Under the pieces are notes generated by a model, which saw nothing but the letters and a program-made list of their open reading frames with translations, was not told where the DNA came from and made no database searches. A program made the translations under genes and the position numbers. From NCBI GenBank assembly GCA_964571335.1, contig CAZNAM010000030.1, positions 1 through 9,013 of the forward strand: DNA of 9,013 bases. The letters run 5' to 3'. Positions 1 to 5,450 of the stretch are shown here, in pieces; the first letter of the stretch is position 1; the number at the start of each line of letters is the position of its first letter. The stretch comes from JAFCDQ01 sp964571335 (GTDB lineage: Archaea; Nanobdellota; Nanobdellia; Woesearchaeales; ARS49).

Positions 1-440
1 TTGATGATATCATTAACCTGCTGTTCTGCAGGCTTATATTCATCAATCCTTACTTTTGCATCAGAAATTGCTGCTTCAACACGAGAAACAGGATGTGGTG
101 CGTTTGTTCTTGGATCAATACCATTTCTGTGAATATATTCAACAATCTTTTTTTTCTTTTGATCAACAAGAGCTTTTCTATATTCAGAGGTAACCTGAAT
201 TACACCATCTTTAAGAATAATCTCAGCTATTTTCAAAGGATCTTCTGTTTTGAAAATATTTTTTAATTCATTTTCACTAGCAAGATTTCCTTTTTTAGCA
301 TCAGAATAAATCTTAGGATGAATCAAAGCTTCAGAAACAAGTGATGGATCTTTTTTAGCTTTTACAGCAACTTCTGGATTAATAACTATTTCAAAAGTTT
401 CAGACCCTTTCTTTAGTCTTGCTATGTTAAAATCACTCAT
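1..440 (-). CDS. SBDS-family ribosome maturation protein (partial, C-terminus outside window)
   Basis: Archaeal homologue of SBDS/Sdo1, which in eukaryotes helps release the anti-association factor eIF6 from the large ribosomal subunit. My translation from the ATG at 438-440 gives about 146 residues. It opens MSDFNIARLKKGSETFEIVI and continues with the family's N-terminal FYSH-like domain (VKAKKDPSLVSEALIHPKIYSDAKKG), then a region typical of the middle domain (IVEYIHRNGIDPRTNAPHPVSRVEAAI). The rest lies beyond position 1. A strong Shine-Dalgarno GGAGGT (448-453, minus strand) sits 7 nt before the ATG in the 15-bp gap after psmA, so the two genes are very likely co-transcribed. The order rnp2-psmA-SBDS matches the archaeal exosome superoperon, so rrp4/rrp41/rrp42 would be expected further left (inference). 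Confidence 0.93.
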   Translation of the reverse strand, partial: MSDFNIARLKKGSETFEIVINPEVAVKAKKDPSLVSEALIHPKIYSDAKKGNLASENELKNIFKTEDPLKIAEIILKDGVIQVTSEYRKALVDQKKKKIVEYIHRNGIDPRTNAPHPVSRVEAAISDAKVRIDEYKPAEQQVNDII

Positions 441-455
441 TAAATATACCTCCAA

Positions 456-1178
456 TTATTTTTTTTTGAGGTATTTTTCTAGACGTCCTTGTTCAACTTT
501 TGTATATTTTTTATCTTTATTAGATATTAAAGCTGCATCAATTCTATCAAAATTGAAATTTTTTCCGAGAAAAGTTTTTAATGACTTAATACAAAGTTTA
601 AGACCATCATCAATAGTCATTTTCTCATTATATTCTTTTTCAAGAATCTCATTTATTTCAGCTTCCCCTTCTCCGATCACAGTTGCTTTAAACTGGAAAA
701 AAATACCTGTAGGATCTGTCTCGAAAAGTTTTGGACCTTCTTCATCTACCCCTGCTAAAATTAAGCTAACACCAAAAGGTCTTAAACCACCGCTTTGAGT
801 GCAAACCTGCTTAAGATTGCAAACATCTTTAACAATTGTAACCACATCAATAGGTGAATCATAAGTCACACTATGCTGCTGAGCTTTAACTTGAGAACGC
901 TCAATTAAAACTCTTGCATCTGATAAAATACCAGAAGCAGTTGCTGCGATGTGTTCATCAATCTTAAAGATTTTTTCTACACTGTCTGGAATTATCAATT
1001 TATCGACAATTCTTTTATCTGCTACTAAAATAATACCGTCTGAACAAACCATACCTATAGCAGTACTGCCTTGTTTTACTGTTTTTTTAGCATATTCTAC
1101 TTGTAATAATCTTCCGTCAGGGCTGAACATTGTAATTGCCCTGTCATATCCCATCATTTGATGTTGCATTGGTTGCAT
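456..1178 (-). CDS. psmA: 20S proteasome alpha subunit
   Basis: Non-catalytic alpha subunit that forms the outer rings of the archaeal 20S proteasome and docks the PAN/Cdc48 ATPases. The 240-residue length is normal for the family. The N-terminal alpha-type signature is clear at residues 11-30 (YDRAITMFSPDGRLLQVEYA), including the YDR gate motif. The SVEKI segment near residue 69 holds the Lys of the pocket that accepts ATPase HbYX tails. RPFGVSLILAGVD (133-145) is also typical. There is no N-terminal Thr nucleophile, as expected for alpha. The start is supported by GGAGGG (1186-1191) 7 nt upstream. Second gene of the rnp2-psmA-SBDS operon. The beta subunit is not in this window. Confidence 0.97.
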   Translation of the reverse strand: MQPMQHQMMGYDRAITMFSPDGRLLQVEYAKKTVKQGSTAIGMVCSDGIILVADKRIVDKLIIPDSVEKIFKIDEHIAATASGILSDARVLIERSQVKAQQHSVTYDSPIDVVTIVKDVCNLKQVCTQSGGLRPFGVSLILAGVDEEGPKLFETDPTGIFFQFKATVIGEGEAEINEILEKEYNEKMTIDDGLKLCIKSLKTFLGKNFNFDRIDAALISNKDKKYTKVEQGRLEKYLKKK

Positions 1179-1192
1179 TGATTTTCCCTCCT

Positions 1193-1534
1193 TTATGAAA
1201 CTAATTTGTTTGTTTTTTGAAGAATACCGCTAACTCCTAAAGACCTGACAATAACAGGTTCTTTATTGATACCCTTTGTTAATGTAAAAGCTGCTTTAAG
1301 AGAATTGACTTTTTTTGAACTTACTCTTATAACTCCTTTATTTTCAAAGTATTTTTCTTTTAATAGTACAAGACCCATCTCTGCCAAACCTTTAATTCCG
1401 GTATATTTCAAAACTGAATCTAATATAGCTTTGGATGTCTGCAAAAAAGTAAAATTCTTTTTTGAGATTACCTCAAAAGCAATATAACGTTTTTTTTCCC
1501 TTAAACTTGGTTTTAAAGGCTTGATTTTTTCCAT
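1193..1534 (-). CDS. rnp2: RNase P protein component 2 (Pop5/Rpp14 family)
   Basis: Protein subunit of archaeal RNase P, which removes the 5' leader from pre-tRNAs; Pop5 pairs with Rpp30 next to the RNA's catalytic domain. The 113 residues begin with the family's conserved block (LKPSLREKKRYIAFEV, about residues 7-22). A later segment, LKAAFTLTKGI followed by PVIVRSLGVSGILQK, matches the typical strand ending in RxLGVSG. The gene leads the operon with psmA and SBDS. Its stop at 1193-1195 abuts the Shine-Dalgarno of psmA. The start has only a weak ribosome site (GTGAT about 6 nt upstream). Rpp30 often precedes this gene in other archaea but is absent here, because a divergent cassette lies upstream. 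Confidence 0.9.
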   Translation of the reverse strand: MEKIKPLKPSLREKKRYIAFEVISKKNFTFLQTSKAILDSVLKYTGIKGLAEMGLVLLKEKYFENKGVIRVSSKKVNSLKAAFTLTKGINKEPVIVRSLGVSGILQKTNKLVS

Positions 1535-1596
1535 TTTTTATCACGGAGAATTGTAGCGGTCGTTCATTCTCTCACATAAAACTAAAAACCTACAGG

Positions 1597-1606
1597 GTTT
1601 ATAAAT
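1597..1606 (-). promoter_or_regulatory. Probable TATA box of the rnp2-psmA-SBDS operon
   Basis: Read on the minus strand this is ATTTATAAAC, about 65-70 nt before the rnp2 ATG. Transcription starting 22-27 nt downstream would leave a 5' UTR of about 40 nt. It is the best TATA match between the operon and its divergent neighbour. The BRE is not obvious. Confidence 0.5.
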
Positions 1607-1662
1607 CTATCGGAAAAAGAGTGGATATGAAAGAAAATGCTTGAAAACCTCACTTGACCGCA

Positions 1663-1673
1663 ACATTTATATA
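1663..1673 (+). promoter_or_regulatory. TATA box for the DUF5320-permease-NifX-DUF134 cassette
   Basis: ACATTTATATA, identical to the 11-mer at 8426-8436 before the surface-protein gene. Initiation about 25 nt downstream would fall near 1694-1698, inside the palindromes at 1681-1717, and give a 5' UTR of about 45-50 nt carrying the GGAGGTG ribosome site. Confidence 0.7.
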
Positions 1674-1676
1674 GAA

Positions 1677-1717
1677 GTTATGAATATATATTCATTATGG
1701 GTTATGAATCATAATCC
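1677..1717 (+). promoter_or_regulatory. Tandem palindromic operator candidate at the cassette start site
   Basis: Two inverted repeats lie side by side. TGAATATATATTCA (1681-1694) is a perfect 14-bp palindrome. TTATGA-A-TCATAA (1702-1714) has perfect 6-bp arms around one base. The 9-mer GTTATGAAT occurs at 1677-1685 and again at 1701-1709, exactly 24 bp apart, so the two sites share a half-site. The block lies just downstream of the TATA box and covers the predicted transcription start, where a bound repressor would block initiation. The HTH protein of the same operon (DUF134) is the obvious candidate ligand; that link is inference. Confidence 0.55.
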
Positions 1718-1743
1718 AAAACAAGCATTTGGAGGTGGAAAAA

Positions 1744-1983
1744 ATGCCAAACAAAGATAGAACAGGACCTTTAGGAGAAGGACCTAGAACTGGAAGAGGT
1801 TTAGGACCTTGCGGAACTGGAACAGGAATAAGAAGAGGAATTGGAGCAGGAAGAGGTTTTGGAAACAGACAAAACTTCAACCAAACTGAAATAAGTGAAG
1901 ACAAAATAGAAAAACTAGAAGAAGAAAACATAGAACTAAGAAAAGAACTAAAAAAAATAAAAGACAAATTAGAAAACTTATGA
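1744..1983 (+). CDS. DUF5320-type glycine-rich small protein with coiled coil
   Basis: Small protein of 79 residues. The N-terminal half is Gly/Arg-rich and opens with the DUF5320 pattern (MPNKDRTGPLGEGPRTGRG), with one Cys at residue 23 in GPCGTGTG. The C-terminal part, about residues 52-79 (DKIEKLEEENIELRKEL onward), is a charged amphipathic helix likely to form a coiled coil. Function is unknown; the family commonly occurs near NifX/NifB-like proteins and DUF134 regulators. I chose the ATG at 1744 because GGAGGTG (1731-1737) sits 6 nt before it; an in-frame TTG at 1729 would place the ribosome site inside the gene. Its stop overlaps the next start (ATGA, 1980-1983), so it is translationally coupled to the permease genes. 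Confidence 0.8.
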   Translation: MPNKDRTGPLGEGPRTGRGLGPCGTGTGIRRGIGAGRGFGNRQNFNQTEISEDKIEKLEEENIELRKELKKIKDKLENL

Positions 1984-2405
1984 ACACAAAAAAACTGAAA
2001 CAAGCAGTAATTAGCTCAGGCAAGTCCTTTTACAGGACCTTGCCAATTTTATTAGGAGTTATACTATTAATAGGATTATTTGATTCTTTTATTCCTAAAG
2101 AAACAATTATCAACTTATTCAAAGGAATCCCCTTAATTGATTCTTTTATAGGTGCTAGTTTAGGAAGTGTATTAGCAGGAAATCCAATTACGAGTTACAT
2201 AATCGGTGGAGAATTATTAAATCAAGGAATAAGCTTACTAGCAGTAACTTCATTTTTAGTTGCCTGGGTAACAGTGGGAATAATTCAACTTCCTGCAGAA
2301 GCAATGTTATTAGGGAAAAAATTTGCAATAACAAGAAATATACTTAGTTTCTTTTTCTCAATAATCGCAGCACTGATGACTGTTTTTATTATAGGTGTAA
2401 TATGA
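1980..2405 (+). CDS. Half-size permease, first subunit (DUF318/ArsP-like family)
   Basis: Integral membrane protein of 141 residues with about four hydrophobic segments (roughly residues 20-38, 52-76, 84-110 and 119-141). The loop GSVLAGNPITSYIIGGELLNQG (62-83) resembles the conserved Pro-containing re-entrant motif of the predicted permease family pfam03773 (DUF318/ArsP). Full-length members have about twice this many helices, so this protein probably pairs with the product of the next gene to build one transporter (inference). Both ends overlap neighbours by ATGA (1980-1983 and 2402-2405). Substrate unknown: ArsP members export methylarsenicals, but nothing here identifies arsenic. Confidence 0.72.
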   Translation: MNTKKLKQAVISSGKSFYRTLPILLGVILLIGLFDSFIPKETIINLFKGIPLIDSFIGASLGSVLAGNPITSYIIGGELLNQGISLLAVTSFLVAWVTVGIIQLPAEAMLLGKKFAITRNILSFFFSIIAALMTVFIIGVI

Positions 2406-2908
2406 GAAAAAGTGAAAAAAGCAAAGCAGGAATTAAATTTTTTGGTTTAGTTATTATAATTTATTTAATTCTTTTAATCCTGAACACTACAAAAACAATA
2501 AATGCAATAGAATATTCTTTTAAAATTCTTATACAAATAATTCCAATATTTATTCTTGTAATTTTATTAATGATATTCATAAATTATTTTCTAACTCTAA
2601 AAAGAATGAAAAAATACATAAGCAAAGAAGCAGGTAAAAAAAGATGGTTAATAGCAGCAATAACAGGAATCATATCAACAGGACCAATATATGCCTGGTA
2701 TCCTATGTTAAGTGAAATACAAAATAAAGGTAAAAATAATGGATTTATTGCAACATTCCTATATAACAGAGCAGTAAAACCTGCATTAATTCCTTTAATG
2801 ATATTTTATTTTAGTCTTACTTTTGTAATAGTTCTAACAATAGTAATGATATTTCTTTCAATAATACAAGGAATGATTATAGAAAAAATAACCGAGGTGA
2901 AATCATGA
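2402..2908 (+). CDS. Half-size permease, second subunit (DUF318/ArsP-like family)
   Basis: Integral membrane protein of 168 residues. Hydrophobic segments lie at about 12-28, 42-64, 83-101 and 128-160, with a basic cytoplasmic loop between the second and third (KRMKKYISKEAGKKR). The block STGPIYAWYPMLSEIQNKG (92-110) parallels the Pro-containing motif of the first permease: a small-residue/Gly-Pro turn followed by a short helix and Gly. This is consistent with the two-fold pseudo-symmetry of DUF318 permeases. It shares ATGA overlaps with both neighbours. Family assignment rests on topology, the motif and the pairing, so it is less certain than for the first subunit. Substrate unknown. Confidence 0.65.
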   Translation: MRKSEKSKAGIKFFGLVIIIYLILLILNTTKTINAIEYSFKILIQIIPIFILVILLMIFINYFLTLKRMKKYISKEAGKKRWLIAAITGIISTGPIYAWYPMLSEIQNKGKNNGFIATFLYNRAVKPALIPLMIFYFSLTFVIVLTIVMIFLSIIQGMIIEKITEVKS

Positions 2909-3207
2909 AAATAGCTGTAGCAAGCAGTGGAAAAGACGAAAATTCTCAAATAAGTCCAATAAGTGGCAGAGCAGAATATTATCTTATCTTTGAGGATAAA
3001 ATATTGAAAAAGACAATAAAAAACCCTTTTACAATAGGCGGAGGAGGAGCAGGACCTTCAGTAGCACAAATGCTTGCAAATGAAAACATAGATTTAGTAA
3101 TAAGCGGAACATTTGGCGAAAGAATGTTAGATACTCTAAAAGAAAAAAATATAAAAACAAAAATAATTAAAGATAAAACAGTTAAACAAATTATTGAGGA
3201 GATATAA
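2905..3207 (+). CDS. NifX/NifB-C-terminal-like cofactor-binding protein (dinitrogenase Fe-Mo cofactor family)
   Basis: Single-domain protein of 100 residues in the pfam02579 family. Visible family features are MKIAVASSGK at the N-terminus, SPISGRAEYYLIFE (residues 17-30), the NPFTIGGGGAGPSVAQML block (40-57) and DLVISGTFGERMLDTLKEKNI (63-83). NifX and the NifB C-terminal domain bind Fe-S/FeMo-cofactor precursors, but stand-alone archaeal members usually occur without nitrogenase, and no nif gene is seen here. It lacks the Cys/His seen in some members, so a metal-binding role is only suggested by family. A ribosome site GAGGTGA lies about 6 nt before the ATG, which overlaps the permease stop (2905-2908). 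Its stop directly abuts the DUF134 ATG. Confidence 0.85.
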   Translation: MKIAVASSGKDENSQISPISGRAEYYLIFEDKILKKTIKNPFTIGGGGAGPSVAQMLANENIDLVISGTFGERMLDTLKEKNIKTKIIKDKTVKQIIEEI

Positions 3208-3528
3208 ATGCCAAGACCAAGAATGTGCAGGAGAGTAGGATATGCTCCAAAAAGCAATTACTTCAAACCAGCAGGAATTCCAATGAGCTTGCTAAAAGAA
3301 GTAATACTGACAATAGATGAATTTGAAGCAATAAGACTGAAAGATCTTGAAGAAAAAGATCAGGAAGAATCAGCCAAAAAAATGGGCATATCTCAACCCA
3401 CATTCAATAGGCTACTAAAAATAGCAAGAAAAAAAATAGCAGAAGCAATAGTTGAGCCAAAAGCAATTAAGATAGAAGGCGGAAATTATGAATTTGTTAG
3501 GGGCGGAAGAAGGTTTGGTCAAAGATAA
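3208..3528 (+). CDS. DUF134 (UPF0251) helix-turn-helix protein, candidate regulator of the cassette
   Basis: Protein of 106 residues with the full DUF134 pattern: MPRPRMCRRVGYAPKSNYFKP at the start, then LLKEVILTIDEFEAIRLKDLE (28-48). A sigma-70 region-4-like HTH follows at about residues 51-71 (DQEESAKKMGISQPTFNRLL), and the family's end motif AIKIEGG at 86-92. The HTH implies DNA binding. Family targets are not characterised to my knowledge. It is the last gene of the five-gene cassette, with zero gap after the NifX-like gene and a good ribosome site (GAGGAGAT, 3196-3203). The tandem palindromes at 1677-1717 are plausible autoregulatory sites. The conserved Cys at residue 7 could be a metal or redox sensor (speculative). 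Confidence 0.88.
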   Translation: MPRPRMCRRVGYAPKSNYFKPAGIPMSLLKEVILTIDEFEAIRLKDLEEKDQEESAKKMGISQPTFNRLLKIARKKIAEAIVEPKAIKIEGGNYEFVRGGRRFGQR

Positions 3529-3545
3529 TAAATACCATTTTCTTA

Positions 3546-3660
3546 GTTAACAGCTTCAAATCCCTGCTTATTTGATTGAAAGCAGACATTCTCCGAAGGA
3601 ACCTACCCTCTTGTCTGTCAGATATATTTGAAATAAAGGATTTGACTTAATGCTGTTAAC
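3546..3660. ncRNA. Nested inverted repeat; candidate structured RNA
   Basis: GTTAACAGC (3546-3554) is perfectly complementary to GCTGTTAAC (3652-3660). One base further in, TCAAATCC (3556-3563) is perfectly complementary to GGATTTGA (3638-3645). This gives a 9-bp plus 8-bp closing stem with a small asymmetric bulge (1 nt versus 6 nt). Directly inside lies a hairpin CTGCTT/AAGCAG (3564-3569 with 3580-3585, 10-nt loop), and an alternative pairing CAGACA/TGTCTG (3583-3588 with 3612-3617). The region is visibly less AT-rich than its surroundings. It has no coding potential on either strand that I believe. I cannot assign it to a known RNA family or strand. It could also be a terminal-repeat element or a 3'-UTR structure of the cassette. 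Confidence 0.45.
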
Positions 3661-3699
3661 AAAAATATAATTGGCACAGATATTGTGGATATTAAAAAA

Positions 3700-3710
3700 A
3701 CATTTAAATA
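3700..3710 (+). promoter_or_regulatory. TATA box of the lipoprotein-sppA operon (leaderless start)
   Basis: ACATTTAAATA preceded by an A-rich BRE-like stretch. The box centre lies about 27 nt before the ATG at 3733, and no Shine-Dalgarno is present in between, so the transcript is probably leaderless. The motif matches three others in the window. Confidence 0.65.
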
Positions 3711-3732
3711 ATACATCATTCTACATAAAAAT

Positions 3733-4098
3733 ATGAAAAAAGTCGTGATATTCTCAATATTAGTATTTTCACTTCTATTAATTAGCTGTGGGAAAAATAA
3801 CATACAAGGAATGAGTGTTTTAGATGTTGAAAATAAAAATAATGAAGTACAACAAGAAAAAACATTTCAAGAAGAACAAACAAGAACAGAACAAAAAACA
3901 GCAATTGATATGCTTGACGAACTAAAAAAAAGCACTGAAATAAAACAAGAATCAAAAACAGGAACATTTTATGGAGAGATAGACATATCAACAGAAGGCA
4001 AAGATGCACTAAAAGAAAAAACAAAAGCATTATTTGAAAAAGAATTTTTTAACTTAAGCGTTATTGCAGACAAACAACAAGGAGCAAGGTATTACTAA
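3733..4098 (+). CDS. Small predicted lipoprotein, function unknown
   Basis: Protein of 121 residues that I do not recognise beyond its export signal. A short basic start (MKK) and hydrophobic stretch end in a lipobox, LLISC, with Cys19 as the likely lipidated residue. The mature part is highly charged and Gln/Glu/Lys-rich (residues about 35-75, low complexity). It ends in a more ordered segment with ALKEKTKALFEKEFFNLSV (about 93-111). It would be an extracytoplasmic, membrane-tethered protein. It is followed after 1 bp by sppA, so the two are probably one operon; the lipoprotein could be a partner or substrate of the protease, though nothing proves this. Start choice is supported by the lipobox spacing and the TATA box 27 nt upstream. 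Confidence 0.7.
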   Translation: MKKVVIFSILVFSLLLISCGKNNIQGMSVLDVENKNNEVQQEKTFQEEQTRTEQKTAIDMLDELKKSTEIKQESKTGTFYGEIDISTEGKDALKEKTKALFEKEFFNLSVIADKQQGARYY

Positions 4099-4099
4099 A

Positions 4100-5053
4100 A
4101 TGGCAAAAAAAACAACTAAACCAAAAATAAGCTTTTTTCAAGTATTAGGAATAACAGGAAAAATATTAGGATCAATAATATCAATAATATTCATGCTATT
4201 TTTCTTAATGTTAATAATTGGATTTTTTGGATTATTTATGGGGGGAGAAATTGAAACAGGAAATGTTGCATTAATACAAATAAATGGACTGATAACTGCA
4301 ACAGGAACAGACAGCATGATGCAAAACGGAGTAAAATCAGATGACATAGTTTCATTAATAGAAAAAGCAGAAGAAAACAAAAAAATAAAAGCAATATTAT
4401 TTGAAATCAACAGCGGAGGAGGATCTCCTGTAGCATCAGATGAAATATCAGAAGCAATCAAAAAAGCAGAAAAACCAACAGTAGCATTAATAAGAGAAGC
4501 AGGAGCAAGCGGAGCATTCTGGATTGCAACATCAGCAGATAAAGTTTATGCAAACAGAATGAGTGTAACAGGAAGTATAGGTGTAACATCAGCAGGATTA
4601 ACATTTGAAGATTTTATAGAACAATATAACATAACATACAGAAGATTAACAATAGGAGAATACAAAGATACAGGAAGTGTGTGGAGAGGAATGACACAAC
4701 AGGAAAAAACAATAACACTTGAAAGAATGCAGAAAATACAAGAAGAATTTATTAAAGCAATAGCAGAAAACAGAAATCTTGAAACAAGCTTTGTAGAAAA
4801 ATATGCAGACGGCTCAATATTCTTAGGAAACGAAGCAAAAGAAGCAGGATTCATAGATGAATTAGGCAATAAACAAGATGTGAAAAAATATCTTAAAGAA
4901 AAACTAGGTGAAGACATTACATTCAGAAAGTATAAGACAAGTAAAGGATTAGCAGAAATATTAAGCGGAGTAATTACAGAACAATCAATGAATGTTGGAA
5001 GAGGTCTTGGAGATAAATTATTACAAGAAGACAACACTAAAGTTTTAGTCTAA
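4100..5053 (+). CDS. sppA: SppA-type signal peptide peptidase (serine/lysine membrane protease, S49)
   Basis: Membrane-anchored protease of 317 residues that in the S49 family degrades cleaved signal peptides and other membrane-associated peptides. A single N-terminal membrane anchor spans about residues 22-48; the catalytic domain is outside the cytoplasm. Conserved SppA segments are EINSGGGSPVASDEI (102-116), GASGAFWIATSADKVYA (135-151) with the predicted nucleophile Ser137, VTGSIGV (156-162), and GEYKDTGS (186-193) with the general base Lys189. The Ser-Lys spacing of 52 matches Bacillus SppA. Length is that of the short, single-domain type. I use the ATG at 4100, in frame with a weaker upstream TTG at 4064 that lies inside the lipoprotein gene; AAGGT (4086-4090) is a modest ribosome site. 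Its 3' end overlaps the convergent DUF192 gene by 17 bp. Confidence 0.92.
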   Translation: MAKKTTKPKISFFQVLGITGKILGSIISIIFMLFFLMLIIGFFGLFMGGEIETGNVALIQINGLITATGTDSMMQNGVKSDDIVSLIEKAEENKKIKAILFEINSGGGSPVASDEISEAIKKAEKPTVALIREAGASGAFWIATSADKVYANRMSVTGSIGVTSAGLTFEDFIEQYNITYRRLTIGEYKDTGSVWRGMTQQEKTITLERMQKIQEEFIKAIAENRNLETSFVEKYADGSIFLGNEAKEAGFIDELGNKQDVKKYLKEKLGEDITFRKYKTSKGLAEILSGVITEQSMNVGRGLGDKLLQEDNTKVLV

Positions 5054-5450
5054 CTTTTTGACCTATTTTTATTTTATTTTTTATTGAAAAATTCTGATTA
5101 ACTTCAAGAACATATTTTCCTTGAGAAGAATACAAAGCACAAGGCTCTTTTTCACAAGGAATTGCATCAAAAATATTGACGATTTCTAAATCTTTATTTA
5201 TAAAAATAATATCAAGAGGAATCAAAGTATTTTTCATCCAGAAAGTTCTCTCAGCTTGTTCTTTGAAAATAAACAACATTCCTGAATTTTCATCTAAAGA
5301 AGTTCTGAACATCAAACCATTGCTCTGCTGTTCAGAAGTTTCAGCCAACTCAACACTAACTTGTTTTCCACTTTCAAAAACAACATAAGATTGATGAGAA
5401 CAAGAAAACAAGAATAAGAATATGATAAATATAAAAAAAAGTTTTTTCAT
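5037..5450 (-). CDS. DUF192 family lipoprotein
   Basis: Protein of 137 residues. A hydrophobic signal with lipobox (LFSC, Cys17) is followed by a complete DUF192 domain (pfam02643): GLMFRTSLDENSGMLFIF (45-62), TFWMKNTLIPLDIIFINKD (69-87), a PCEKEPC Cys pair at residues 99 and 104, and YVLEVNQNF (113-121). DUF192 proteins are small extracytoplasmic or secreted domains of unknown biochemical role. The start codon overlaps the dph2 stop (ATGA read on the minus strand, 5447-5450), so it is translationally coupled to dph2. The 3' end runs 17 bp into the convergent sppA gene. Confidence 0.9.
   Translation of the reverse strand: MKKLFFIFIIFLFLFSCSHQSYVVFESGKQVSVELAETSEQQSNGLMFRTSLDENSGMLFIFKEQAERTFWMKNTLIPLDIIFINKDLEIVNIFDAIPCEKEPCALYSSQGKYVLEVNQNFSIKNKIKIGQKVRLKL
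5054..5085 (+). terminator. Possible T-rich terminator of the lipoprotein-sppA operon
   Basis: Immediately after the sppA stop the plus strand carries repeated T-tracts (CTTTTTG, ATTTTTATTTTATTTTTTATT). Archaeal polymerase terminates at such U-rich runs without needing a hairpin. The stretch is also the 3' end of the opposing DUF192 gene, encoding its Lys/Ile-rich tail, which weakens the call. Confidence 0.4.

Noticed and set aside
424..1161. Plus-strand open frames across psmA and SBDS.
   Set aside because: They are antisense shadows of clearly conserved minus-strand genes, with no family resemblance or ribosome sites.
1729..1743. TTG at 1729 as an upstream start for the DUF5320 gene.
   Set aside because: It would put the GGAGGTG ribosome site inside the gene, and the family begins at the MPNKDRTGP methionine.
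3553..3568. TTCAAATCCC at 3555-3564 resembles a tRNA T-loop.
   Set aside because: The flanking bases do not form a 5-bp T-stem around a 7-nt loop, and no acceptor, D or anticodon arm with proper spacing is present. The bases are better explained by the long-range helix with 3638-3645.
3570..3622. UGAUUGA resembles a box C and suggested a C/D guide RNA.
   Set aside because: It has an extra base relative to RUGAUGA and there is no CUGA box D at a suitable distance.
3546..3660. The inverted repeat has a length and palindromic layout like an integron attC site.
   Set aside because: The ends (GTTAAC) do not fit the RYYYAAC/GTTRRRY core boxes, the asymmetric 1/6-nt bulge does not match the attC spacer, and no integrase or further copies are seen.
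3546..3660. The same repeat as a MITE or insertion-sequence remnant.
   Set aside because: No target-site duplication flanks it and no second copy occurs in the window; not excluded without a genome search.
4138..5037. Minus-strand open frames across sppA.
   Set aside because: Low-complexity Ser/Ile/Phe-rich shadows caused by the A-rich coding strand of sppA.
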